Shown in pieces: positions 17,318-25,965 of a stretch of 64,000 bases of DNA. The DNA comes from Mixta sp031457955 (GTDB taxonomy: Bacteria > Pseudomonadota > Gammaproteobacteria > Enterobacterales > Enterobacteriaceae): assembly GCF_031457955.1 (NCBI RefSeq), contig NZ_JAVDXN010000001.1, forward strand, positions 930,001 to 994,000, written 5' to 3'. The notes beneath the pieces are model-generated. The model was not told the origin of the DNA. It saw nothing but the letters and a program-made list of their open reading frames with translations, and did no database searches. The number at the start of each line of letters is the position of its first letter. The stretch's first letter is position 1. The position numbers and the translations under genes were made by a program.

Positions 17318-18544
17318 ATGAACAGCAGGCTGGCCCGCCAGTTAACCGACCGCTTTTACCGCTATCTCGCCGTTAGCAGCCAGAGCGATGCCGCGGCGCG
17401 CACGCTGCCCAGCACGCCGGAGCAGCATCAGATGGCGCGTTTGCTGGCCTCAGAGCTGGAGGCGCTCGGCCTGCAGCAGGTGGAGATCGATGAATATGCC
17501 ACCGTTACCGCCGTCAAGCCCGGCAGGCGCAGCAACGCGCCGCGTATTGGCTTTATCACCCATATCGATACCGTTGATGTTGGCCTGTCGCCGCATATTC
17601 ATCCGCAAACGCTGCGCTTTACCGGCGCGGATCTCTGCCTGAATGCGCAGCAGGATATCTGGCTACGCGTTAGCGAACATCCCGAAATCCTGCCCTACCG
17701 CGACCAGGAAATTATCTTCAGCGACGGCACCAGCGTGCTGGGCGCGGACAATAAAGCGGCGGTCAGCGTAGTAATGACGCTGATGGAGAACCTTAACGGC
17801 GATCATGGTGACGTGGTGGTGGCCTTTGTGCCAGATGAAGAGATTGGCCTGCGCGGCGCAAAAGCGCTGGATCTGGAGAAGCGCTTCAAGGTTGATTTCG
17901 CCTGGACTATCGACTGCTGCGAACTGGGCGAAGTGGTTTATGAGAACTTTAATGGCGCGGCGGCGGAGATTGTATTTACTGGCGTACCGGCTCATCCGAT
18001 GTCGGCAAAAGGCGTGCTGGTAAATCCGTTGCTGATGGCGCACGACTTTATCGCCCTTTTCGATCGCCAGCAGACGCCGGAGCATACCGCCGAACGCGAA
18101 GGCTATATCTGGTTTAATGAAATCAACGCTCACGCCCGCGAGGCGCGCTTAAAAGCCTCAATTCGTGATTTTGATTTAACCCGCTTTAATCAGCGCAAAC
18201 AGCAGATTGTTGACGCGCAACAGCAGATTGCCGCCCGTTATCCCACCGGCAAGGTGGCCGTGACGATAAATGATATTTACAGCAATATCAGCAACGCCAT
18301 TGGCGACGACCGACGCGCGATCGATCTGATTTTTACCGCGCTGGCGGAACTCGATATTGAAGCGAAAGTGATACCGATGCGCGGCGGCACCGACGGCGCG
18401 GCGCTGTCGGCCAAAGGCTTGCTGACGCCCAACTTTTTTACCGGCGCGCATAACTTTCACTCGCCGTTTGAGTTCCTGCCGGTTCCCTCGTTTGTAAAAT
18501 CGTATCTGGTGGCGGAAAAGCTCTGCTACCTGGCGGCCAAATAA
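17318..18544 (+). CDS. pepT: Peptidase T-like tripeptide aminopeptidase
   Basis: M20B zinc aminopeptidase that releases N-terminal residues from tripeptides in the cytoplasm. Metal ligands are visible: His and Asp in FITHIDTVD, Asp in VLGADNKAA, the EE pair in PDEEIGL, Asp in WTIDCCELGE, and His near the C-terminus in GAHNFHS. RGGTDGAALSAKGL is also conserved. The length (408 aa) equals E. coli PepT, but the sequence is clearly divergent, so it may be a paralogue. It is divergent from the DppA-like gene and ends in a strong terminator. Confidence 0.8.
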   Translation: MNSRLARQLTDRFYRYLAVSSQSDAAARTLPSTPEQHQMARLLASELEALGLQQVEIDEYATVTAVKPGRRSNAPRIGFITHIDTVDVGLSPHIHPQTLRFTGADLCLNAQQDIWLRVSEHPEILPYRDQEIIFSDGTSVLGADNKAAVSVVMTLMENLNGDHGDVVVAFVPDEEIGLRGAKALDLEKRFKVDFAWTIDCCELGEVVYENFNGAAAEIVFTGVPAHPMSAKGVLVNPLLMAHDFIALFDRQQTPEHTAEREGYIWFNEINAHAREARLKASIRDFDLTRFNQRKQQIVDAQQQIAARYPTGKVAVTINDIYSNISNAIGDDRRAIDLIFTALAELDIEAKVIPMRGGTDGAALSAKGLLTPNFFTGAHNFHSPFEFLPVPSFVKSYLVAEKLCYLAAK

Positions 18545-18548
18545 AACC

Positions 18549-18574
18549 AACGGTCACCCACGGGTGGCCGTTTT
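18549..18574 (+). terminator. pepT terminator
   Basis: AACGGTCACCC pairs with GGGTGGCCGTT (one G-T pair) and is followed by TTTT, a few bases after the stop codon. Confidence 0.75.
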
Positions 18575-18607
18575 CTGAAGGCTTTTCCATTATACAGAAG
18601 CGATCCG

Positions 18608-19777
18608 TTAGCGCGTTTTTAACAAGCAGAGCGCCTGTGCGCCCGCCTGCAACGTCGCCTCATCTTTGGCAAAACAGAGTCGGATAAGCCGGTTATCGGT
18701 GCCATCACTATAAAATGGTGACAGCGGTATGGTGGCGACGCCGTGCTCGATAATCAGCCGCTTCACCATCTCGCTATCGCTCTCCTCGCTAAAATGGCGA
18801 TAGCTGGCCAGCATAAAAAACGAACCGGCGGTGGGCAGCAGTTCAAACGGTGACTCCTGTAGCAGCGATGCCAGCAGATCGCGCTTCTGCTGATAGAATC
18901 CCGCCGGTGAATGGTAGTGAGACGGCTCGCGCAGCCAGCGGGCGAAGGCAACCTGCATTGGCGTATCAGCGGCATACCGCAAGAGCTGATGCACCTTGAC
19001 CACCTCCGCCATTAACGCCGCAGGCGCCAGGCAATAGCCGACGCGCCAGCCGGTGACATGAAAGGTCTCGCCGAAAGAGGAAACGATCACGCTGCGCTGC
19101 GCCAGTTCTGGGTGGGTCGCCATGCCATGATGCTGTCTTCCGTCGAACAGCAGATGTTCATATGTCTCATCAGACAGCACGATAATGTCACTGTTGCGCG
19201 TTAGCGCCGCGAGCTGCGCCAGATCGCCAGCGCTCAGCGCCTGACCGCCAGGATTATGCGGCGTGTTAATAATGATCATCCGGGTACGCGGCGAAATGGC
19301 GGCGCGTAGCGCATCCCAGTCGATAGTAAACTGCGGTACATTCAGCTTTAGCGCCACCGGCGTGGCGCCCTGCAACCGTATCACCGGCGCGTAGCTGTCA
19401 AAGGCAGGCTCGAAAAAAATCACTTCGTCACCGACATGCACCAGCCCGGTAATGGCGGCATACAAGCCTTCGCTGGCACCGGCAGTAATCAGGATCTCAC
19501 TGGCGACATCATAGGTCTGCCCATATAGCGTCTTTACCTTTTCCGCCAGCGCCTCCTTTAACGCAGGGTGGCCGGTCAGCGGCGCATATTGATTATGTCC
19601 GGCGAGCATCGCCTGATTAACGCAGGCAATCAGCGCTTCATCACAGGAGAAATTAGGCGCGCCCTGCGCCAGGTCGATCGCATTATGTTGTGCAGAAAGT
19701 TGTTCGATCGCGCTAAAGACGGTGGTGCCGACATCCGGCAATTTTGAACGATGCGTTACGCCTGAAGACAAAGTCAT
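18608..19777 (-). CDS. YbdL-like aminotransferase lacking the PLP lysine
   Basis: Fold-type I PLP aminotransferase, closest in my reading to E. coli methionine aminotransferase YbdL (386 aa; here 389). It keeps NQYAPLTGHPALKEALA, TAGASEGLYAAITGLV, IINTPHNPGGQ, LSDETYEHLLFDG and the C-terminal RLIRLCFAKDEATL with the substrate-carboxylate Arg. At the Schiff-base site, where the family has SSFGKT, this gene has SSFGET (Glu at about 237, codon 19067-19069, GAG in place of AAG). Without the Lys normal transamination is not expected, so the gene may be inactive or repurposed. It is divergent from a LysR gene. Confidence 0.8.
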   Translation of the reverse strand: MTLSSGVTHRSKLPDVGTTVFSAIEQLSAQHNAIDLAQGAPNFSCDEALIACVNQAMLAGHNQYAPLTGHPALKEALAEKVKTLYGQTYDVASEILITAGASEGLYAAITGLVHVGDEVIFFEPAFDSYAPVIRLQGATPVALKLNVPQFTIDWDALRAAISPRTRMIIINTPHNPGGQALSAGDLAQLAALTRNSDIIVLSDETYEHLLFDGRQHHGMATHPELAQRSVIVSSFGETFHVTGWRVGYCLAPAALMAEVVKVHQLLRYAADTPMQVAFARWLREPSHYHSPAGFYQQKRDLLASLLQESPFELLPTAGSFFMLASYRHFSEESDSEMVKRLIIEHGVATIPLSPFYSDGTDNRLIRLCFAKDEATLQAGAQALCLLKTR

Positions 19778-19901
19778 TCCCTACCCCAATGAATAAATAT
19801 ACATAATAATTATATATCCATTCAAACCGAGCCATCCTGTCACAGCAAGCGAATTGTTGTCATAATAGTTATGCGTAAAACTCATTGCTTAGGGTTATCT
19901 T

Positions 19902-20753
19902 ATGGTGAATCAACCGCTGCCGCTGAATGCCATTCATGCCTTTCTGGTTACCGCCCGCCATCTTAATTTAACGCGTGCCGCCGATGAACTCTGCCTGACG
20001 CAGGGGGCGGTCAGCCGTAAAATCGCTACGCTGGAGCAGTGGCTGGGTTTTGCGTTGTTTGAACGTCACGCGCGCGGCCTGCATTTAACCGTACGCGGCG
20101 CGCTGCTGCTGCCGCAGCTGAAACAGGGTTATGAGCTGATGCAGAGCGCCACGGACCAGGCCCGTCAGCCAGATGATGTGCTGCGTTTACGCGCGCCAAG
20201 CTGTTCTATGCGCTGGCTGTTGCCTAAGCTGGTTCAGCTGGAGCAGCAATATACCGACCTGCACGTTAAGTTGACCACTATCCTGGCACCGAATGAGCAA
20301 CTGGAAAACTTCGATGCGGCCATTGTCTACGGCAACGCACCGCCGGGCAGCCATCCGCTGTTTGAAGAGCAGCTGACACCGGTGTTAGCCAAAACGCTGC
20401 TGGACGATAAGCCGCTGACCGTGGCCGATCTCGCTAACTTTACTTTTTTGCATGCCACTAATGACGAGCGCGACTGGCAACTGTGGCTGCATGCGCAAAA
20501 GGTTGAACTGGCGATGCGGCGTAATCAGCACTTCACGACCATGGATTTAGCGATCGGCGCGGCGATTCAGGGGTTTGGCGTAGCGATGGCGGATATTACG
20601 CTGGTGAAAAGCGATCTGGCGGCACAGAGGCTGATCGCGCCTTTTGACGCGGCGGTGAAAACCGGTGCGGCTTACAGTTTAATCAGTCGGGAAGGAAAAG
20701 AGACGCCACCGCATCTTGCGACGCTGGTGGCGTGGCTCTGTCAACCTGATTAG
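19902..20753 (+). CDS. LysR-family regulator (GcvA-like type)
   Basis: 283 residues with the winged helix at the N-terminus (LNAIHAFLVTARHLNLTRAA, then TQGAVSRKIATLE and LFERHARGLHLT) and a substrate-binding domain that includes LRAPSCSMRWLLPKL and IQGFGVAMADITLV. The pattern resembles the GcvA/AmpR subgroup. It is transcribed away from the YbdL-like gene with a 124-bp gap, so it probably regulates that gene and itself. The effector is unknown. Confidence 0.85.
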   Translation: MVNQPLPLNAIHAFLVTARHLNLTRAADELCLTQGAVSRKIATLEQWLGFALFERHARGLHLTVRGALLLPQLKQGYELMQSATDQARQPDDVLRLRAPSCSMRWLLPKLVQLEQQYTDLHVKLTTILAPNEQLENFDAAIVYGNAPPGSHPLFEEQLTPVLAKTLLDDKPLTVADLANFTFLHATNDERDWQLWLHAQKVELAMRRNQHFTTMDLAIGAAIQGFGVAMADITLVKSDLAAQRLIAPFDAAVKTGAAYSLISREGKETPPHLATLVAWLCQPD

Positions 20754-20773
20754 CCAGGGCGCGCGCCCTGGCT
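20752..20773. terminator. Hairpin between convergent LysR and MCP genes
   Basis: AGCCAGGGC GCGC GCCCTGGCT is a perfect palindrome placed between the two stop codons. It lacks a T-run but is well placed as a bidirectional transcription end. Confidence 0.5.
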
Positions 20774-20787
20774 ACGGGCGTGCCAGT

Positions 20788-22446
20788 TTAGAAAGAGACC
20801 CACTCATCCGCCGCGCTGGCGGCAGGCGCAGCGCGCACGGGCGAACTCTTCAGCACCGGCGTTTTAACCGGCTCAGGCTGCGCGGTATCACGCTCAGAGA
20901 GACGGAAGCGGGCGACCGAACGCTGTAGATCTTCGGTCTGACGTTCCAGCGCGGTCGCGGCGGCGGAAACCTCTTCCACCAGCGAGGCGTTTTGCTGCGT
21001 TACGCTGTCCATCTCCGCCACGGCGGTGCCGACCTGTTCAATGCCTTTGCTCTGCTCTTCCGACGCGGCGGCAATCTGCTTCATGATCTCCGTTACGTCG
21101 CCGACCGCCTTGACGATGGCGCTCATGGTACTGCCTGCTTCGTTAACCAGTTTCGAGCCGCTGTCGACTCGCGCTACGGAATCACCAATCAGCGATTCAA
21201 TCTCTTTTGCGGCACCGGCGCTGCGGCTTGCCAGGTTACGCACTTCGCTGGCCACAACCGCAAAGCCGCGGCCCTGTTCGCCCGCGCGTGCCGCCTCAAC
21301 CGCCGCGTTCAACGCCAGAATATTGGTCTGGAAGGCGATGCTGTTAATCACGCTGGTGATTTCAGCGATTTTTTTCGAGCTGTCGGAAATGCCGGACATG
21401 GTCTGCACCACCGCATTCACCAGGCTGCCGCCCTGCCCGGCGGTCAGCGAGGCGCTGTCGGCCAGATCGCTGGCCTGACGGGCGTTATCGGCGTTCAGCT
21501 TCACGGTAGCGGTCAGCTGCTCCATGCTGGCTGCGGTCTGCTCCAGCGCGGCCGCCTGCTGCTCGGTGCGTGAAGAGAGATCGTTATTGCCCATTGAGAT
21601 TTCTGCCGCGCCGCGATAGATATTTTCCGTACCGCTACGGATCGCGCTGACCGCTTCACGCAGGCTATCCTGCATGGCACGCAGCAGCGGCACCAGTTTA
21701 CCCACGCAGTTACGGCCAATCTCATCAATCGGCTGGCTTAAATCACCCTCGGCAATTTTACTGAAATGACCACGCAGCACTTCCAGCGGGCGTGCCAGCA
21801 TGGTTACCAGGTAGCGATCGGTAAACAGTAAAATCAACAGGCCGCAGATCACCGCAACAATGATGGTGATACGGGTAATAATGGTAATGCGATCAACGGT
21901 GACGCGGGTTTGATCGAGCATCAGGCCCGCCGCAACGTTATATTTTTCCGCTACCGCGCCAAATTCCCGGCTCAACGTCGGCGTCACGCTATTGGCGTGA
22001 CGACGGTAATCTTCCAGCGAGGCCTGCTGCGCCAGCTGCATTTGCGGTTTGATGCCCTGTTCCAGCAGACGGGTCCAGTTCTCTTCTACCGCCGTGGAAA
22101 CCGCGCTATCCATCGGCCCCGGCGCGGCGGCTTTAAACTGTTGCAGCTGCTCCGCCATACCATCAAGCGCTTTTTGCACGTTGGCAAACGCCGCGGCATC
22201 CGGCGTACCGCCCGTGGCGCGAATCTCCATCACGCGCGACAGGCGCGTAACAAAACGAAAGTATTGGTCGTTGCCCTTGCTCAGGATAGTCATCTGCGAC
22301 ACCAGCTGTCGATCGACGCTGTTACCTTCGCTCAGGGCGTTTAACGAGTGAACGCTGTACATACCCACTGCCGACCAAAGCAAACAAAACAGGCCAAGGA
22401 TCGAAAGCATAACGGTGCGTATGGTGAAGTTTTTTAATAACTGCAT
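20788..22446 (-). CDS. Methyl-accepting chemotaxis protein
   Basis: Inner-membrane chemoreceptor that controls CheA/CheY. The 552-aa product has TM1 at about residues 10-30, a periplasmic four-helix-type sensor domain, TM2 at about 190-210 (ITIIVAVICGLLILLF), a HAMP domain and a long signalling coiled coil with the hairpin tip EIESLIGDSV and IAFQTNILALNAAVEAARAG. It ends in EWVSF, an xWxxF tail like the NWETF pentapeptide that docks CheR/CheB. I chose ATG 22446 because it gives the usual short cytoplasmic N-terminus. The ligand is not predictable. It is monocistronic. Confidence 0.92.
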   Translation of the reverse strand: MQLLKNFTIRTVMLSILGLFCLLWSAVGMYSVHSLNALSEGNSVDRQLVSQMTILSKGNDQYFRFVTRLSRVMEIRATGGTPDAAAFANVQKALDGMAEQLQQFKAAAPGPMDSAVSTAVEENWTRLLEQGIKPQMQLAQQASLEDYRRHANSVTPTLSREFGAVAEKYNVAAGLMLDQTRVTVDRITIITRITIIVAVICGLLILLFTDRYLVTMLARPLEVLRGHFSKIAEGDLSQPIDEIGRNCVGKLVPLLRAMQDSLREAVSAIRSGTENIYRGAAEISMGNNDLSSRTEQQAAALEQTAASMEQLTATVKLNADNARQASDLADSASLTAGQGGSLVNAVVQTMSGISDSSKKIAEITSVINSIAFQTNILALNAAVEAARAGEQGRGFAVVASEVRNLASRSAGAAKEIESLIGDSVARVDSGSKLVNEAGSTMSAIVKAVGDVTEIMKQIAAASEEQSKGIEQVGTAVAEMDSVTQQNASLVEEVSAAATALERQTEDLQRSVARFRLSERDTAQPEPVKTPVLKSSPVRAAPAASAADEWVSF

Positions 22447-22680
22447 AGCTGCCTCAGTTCGGTCATTAACCGTTGAAAATTCCGTCAACTCTGACGGGCT
22501 TATCGACGGTTATCGGCAGATATGGCGGAAATTATACTGTTTTATAACATCCGCCCTGCTGGCTTACTGAGGGGATAACAAACGGCTGCCGTTTAACTTA
22601 TTGATCGGTTAAGGCATTAATGGCTAAGCACGGTGAAAAATAGCCATTTTTGTTATTTAAAATAATGTTTTGTTAAATAA

Positions 22681-24198
22681 CTAATGCAGTTTGACCATCG
22701 CCCGCATCAGCAAACGCAACAGGCGCAAACGCATGCGCATAAAGCGGTGCTGCAACACCACGGCCGCCTCGCCTTTGACGCCAAAACGCAGCGTGACATC
22801 GGCACCTGGGTGCCAGGCAGGCCAGGTGGTTTCGCCGTTGAGCTGATGCGAAAATTCCGTCGCATCCTGGGCAAAACGCAGCCAGTACTCGCTGATACGT
22901 CGGGCAAAAGCGCGGTCGCCTGCGCTATACTCACGCTCCGCTATTTGTGGATTTTCCGCCGTCATGGTTTCCATCACGTAAGGAATCTCGTTGCCGTGCC
23001 AGCTACCGTCCGGGCAGAGATCGCGGGTGTTTTCCGAGACATAATCAAAATAATAGCGCCAGCCCGGCACCCCGCGCCGATGCTGCGCCTGTACCGCCAG
23101 CCAGGTAATGGTGCCGAAAGCGATATCGCGCGCCACTTTGCGCCCCAGACGACGATCGTCATGTTCGTCATACAGCGATTTGATCAGCTTCAGCAACAGC
23201 GGGCGGCGCTGGCGTAAACGGGTGATGGTGGTCGCGGGATCGATACCAAAATAGTCCAGCACGCTGCCTTCATCGCTGTTGTAGCCAATCATCAGCGGAT
23301 AACGGTGCTGACGCGCGGCGGCAAATACCTCAACCACGGGCTTCGGCAATACCCTGTCGCCCGCGATGGCAACCGGCCCATTGCCCAGCTGCGACGGCAG
23401 CGAACAAAAATGCTCGGCCGGCAGCGCACGCAGATCGTCCGCGCTGGCTTTTTTCAGCCCCAGATGATGCGCCACCGCGACGCCATTGCTCAGTGCCTCA
23501 TCACGTTTTTTATCCGGTAAACTGTACGCGCTCTGTACGATACCTTTGTGAAACAGCCCCGCCGCCAGCGGCGAGGCAAACAGCGACAGCACGCTGCGTC
23601 CACCGGAAGATTCGCCAAACAGCGTCACGTTGCGGCGGTCGCCGCCAAATGAGGCGATATTGCGCTGTACCCATTGCAGCGCCGCAATCTGATCGAGCAG
23701 CGCAAAGTTATTTACCGCTTCGCCAGGCGGAAACTCCGCATCCAGCGCCGGGTGGGCGAAGAAACCTAAGTGGCCCAGGCGATAGTTCAGCGTGACCACT
23801 ACGACGCCGCGCGCCGCCAGCGCTTTCCCGTTATAGGGCGGCAGGCTGCCAGCGCCAAGCACAAAGCCGCCGCCGTGGATCCAGACCATCACCGGCAGCG
23901 GGCTGGACGGCTCAATATCCGGCGACCAGACGTTAAGATAGAGGCAATCTTCGCTGATATTGCCGGGATCGCCGCCGCCCGCCAGCACACAATGTTCGCG
24001 TAACTGCCAGCTGGCATTGCCCCATTGCGTGGCGTCACGCACCTCTGACCACGGCGCGGCGGGTCTGGGTGCGCGCCAGCGCAGCGCGCCTACCGGCGGT
24101 GCCGCATAAGGAATACCTTTGAAAACAAAAATGCCTTCATCAATTGCGCCGCGCAATGCACCTTCTGCTGTGTTAATTCTTAAGGACTCATTCTTCAT
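22681..24198 (-). CDS. Carboxylesterase type B
   Basis: Alpha/beta hydrolase of the COesterase family (about 505 aa). It shows FKGIPYAAPPVGALRWR, the oxyanion motif VMVWIHGGGFVLGAG, the nucleophile elbow FGESSGG, a central Glu region (GYNSDEGS) and the catalytic His in GSWHGNEIPYV. No signal peptide is visible, so it is probably cytoplasmic. The start is ATG 24196-24198; a TTG four codons earlier is also open. It likely hydrolyses small carboxylic esters or carbamates; no partner gene reveals the substrate. Confidence 0.88.
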   Translation of the reverse strand: MKNESLRINTAEGALRGAIDEGIFVFKGIPYAAPPVGALRWRAPRPAAPWSEVRDATQWGNASWQLREHCVLAGGGDPGNISEDCLYLNVWSPDIEPSSPLPVMVWIHGGGFVLGAGSLPPYNGKALAARGVVVVTLNYRLGHLGFFAHPALDAEFPPGEAVNNFALLDQIAALQWVQRNIASFGGDRRNVTLFGESSGGRSVLSLFASPLAAGLFHKGIVQSAYSLPDKKRDEALSNGVAVAHHLGLKKASADDLRALPAEHFCSLPSQLGNGPVAIAGDRVLPKPVVEVFAAARQHRYPLMIGYNSDEGSVLDYFGIDPATTITRLRQRRPLLLKLIKSLYDEHDDRRLGRKVARDIAFGTITWLAVQAQHRRGVPGWRYYFDYVSENTRDLCPDGSWHGNEIPYVMETMTAENPQIAEREYSAGDRAFARRISEYWLRFAQDATEFSHQLNGETTWPAWHPGADVTLRFGVKGEAAVVLQHRFMRMRLRLLRLLMRAMVKLH

Positions 24199-24485
24199 TA
24201 TTTTTTCCAACCTGAAGCTCGGGCTTATTATTCGCAGGTGCGGTTTTATTGTCTATGCTGACGGCGATTTTGCAGATTATACCGAGGAAAAATGCGCCCG
24301 GTTTGCGCTATTTTCAGATAAAAAGAGGGTCTTAACGGCGTGCAAAAACGGGCTAACGTGGGAAAAGCGGGAAAAGCGCACGGCGGCATACCGCTCGAAC
24401 ACGCTGCCGAACGCGCTGAAATGATAAGAGACGTGATATCTTTCGCGCGGAACGTTGCTACCCGCCAGCGCGAAAGATTAATGAT

Positions 24486-25823
24486 TTAGCTTAATCCGCA
24501 GCGTTGCAGGCTGGCGGCCTGGCGCGCGGCATAGAGTGTCATCTCATCGGTAACCGCGCTGCCTAACGCCTGCTCGAAACTGGCCCGGCTGGCGGCTGCG
24601 GCAAAGGCGGCCTGTGCTTCTCCGCCCAGATTGGACTGAAAAATACCGGCGGCGCTCACCGGCAGGAAATCTTCATAAACCTGAGGATCCGCCACAAGCA
24701 ATCCCTGGTCAATCAGCGCCTCTTTATCCGCATCGGGCGGCAAGGCCTGCTGTCGGCCCTTTTCCGTTAGCCGATATTCAAACCAGGCAAGCTGCTGCTG
24801 ACGTAACAGCCGTTCATTATCGGGGAAATCGCGGAATACCTCCGCCAGATGTTGTTGATGCTGCTGATTCTGCGTCCCGCTGCCCGCCTGCGCCAGCAGG
24901 CTATCGTAACGCTGCCTTCCCGCAGGCGTCAGCGCGACCCCGCGCTGTTCGATCTCGCCAAAGCGCGCCGTGTGGCTGCCTTCGCCGCCATCGCTAAAGA
25001 TAACCGGCTCTTCCAGCGCTTTAAAGCTGGTCTGACGCAGCAGAATCGGTACCTGACGGCGCGGCGGCCCTTCGATAATCGCCTTGGGCACAATGCCCCG
25101 TTCAGGCATCAGCGCCTGCACCCGATCGATATCCAGCGTGCGCGGCGTAAGGTGATTAATATGACAGCCCGGAAAACAGACCACGTCAGCAATTAAGCGA
25201 TGCTGCTGATGCAGCGCCTGATAAGTGGCGCGATCGACGGTGGTTTGTCGATGCCAGCGAAAGGTTTCCAGCGCCTCGCGCACAAACTCAGCGGCGGTCG
25301 GTTCATCAAATCCGCCCTGCTGCTGATGCTGCGCAATCAGCGCCAGACAGCGCGGCGTGAAAATCTGCCGCGCGGCGAGGATCGCCTGCGCCTGCTGCCG
25401 CAGCGTAGCGTCTTCAATCAGCTCCAGCCGCAGCAACGAGGTAAACAGCCGGAACGGATTGCGGCGCAGCGCGTCGCCTTCCAGCGGGCGAAAGGCGGTG
25501 GAGTGAACCGGCACGCCCGCCGGAGCAAGATCGTAATAGCCTACCGGGTACATGCCCATAATGGCAAACAGCTGGCGCAGCGTATTCAGCTCCTGAGCGC
25601 TGCCGACCCGAATGGCGCCGTGACGCTCCACGCTCAGGCGCGCCAGCTCATCTGCTGCCGCAAGCCGCTCGGCCAACGCGCTATCCTGCGCCAGCACCTG
25701 CTGGTTGACTTCCGCCACCAGCGTTAACAAGGTGCCGTACTGTGGCACCTCCTGCTGATACATAGCCGACATCGCCTGAGAAAAACTATCCCGCAGCGCG
25801 TCCGCGCTAACAAACTTTTGCAT
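24486..25823 (-). CDS. hglS: 2-oxoadipate dioxygenase/decarboxylase (HglS/YdcJ)
   Basis: DUF1338 protein of the VOC superfamily, a non-haem iron enzyme that converts 2-oxoadipate to D-2-hydroxyglutarate plus CO2 in lysine catabolism (known for the Pseudomonas and E. coli homologues). The product has 445 aa, and ligand regions are visible as GVPVHSTAFRPLE, CHINHLTPRTLDID and the Glu-rich FGEIEQRGVALT. The start is ATG 25821-25823. No other lysine-catabolic gene is nearby. It is followed to the left by the esterase and sits beside an aromatic-acid-type transporter, perhaps by chance. Confidence 0.87.
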   Translation of the reverse strand: MQKFVSADALRDSFSQAMSAMYQQEVPQYGTLLTLVAEVNQQVLAQDSALAERLAAADELARLSVERHGAIRVGSAQELNTLRQLFAIMGMYPVGYYDLAPAGVPVHSTAFRPLEGDALRRNPFRLFTSLLRLELIEDATLRQQAQAILAARQIFTPRCLALIAQHQQQGGFDEPTAAEFVREALETFRWHRQTTVDRATYQALHQQHRLIADVVCFPGCHINHLTPRTLDIDRVQALMPERGIVPKAIIEGPPRRQVPILLRQTSFKALEEPVIFSDGGEGSHTARFGEIEQRGVALTPAGRQRYDSLLAQAGSGTQNQQHQQHLAEVFRDFPDNERLLRQQQLAWFEYRLTEKGRQQALPPDADKEALIDQGLLVADPQVYEDFLPVSAAGIFQSNLGGEAQAAFAAAASRASFEQALGSAVTDEMTLYAARQAASLQRCGLS

Positions 25824-25965
25824 AACTCCGCCTTTTTTTGCCTTGCTCTGCAGCCACTGTAGAGCAAGCAAAAAACGGGCGGAAAAAAGGTGTTAAATTT
25901 GTGATCGCGACGGTGAAAGCGACGCGGCGCTGGCTGTCACGCCGCCTTTACAAGCGGGATCGTGT

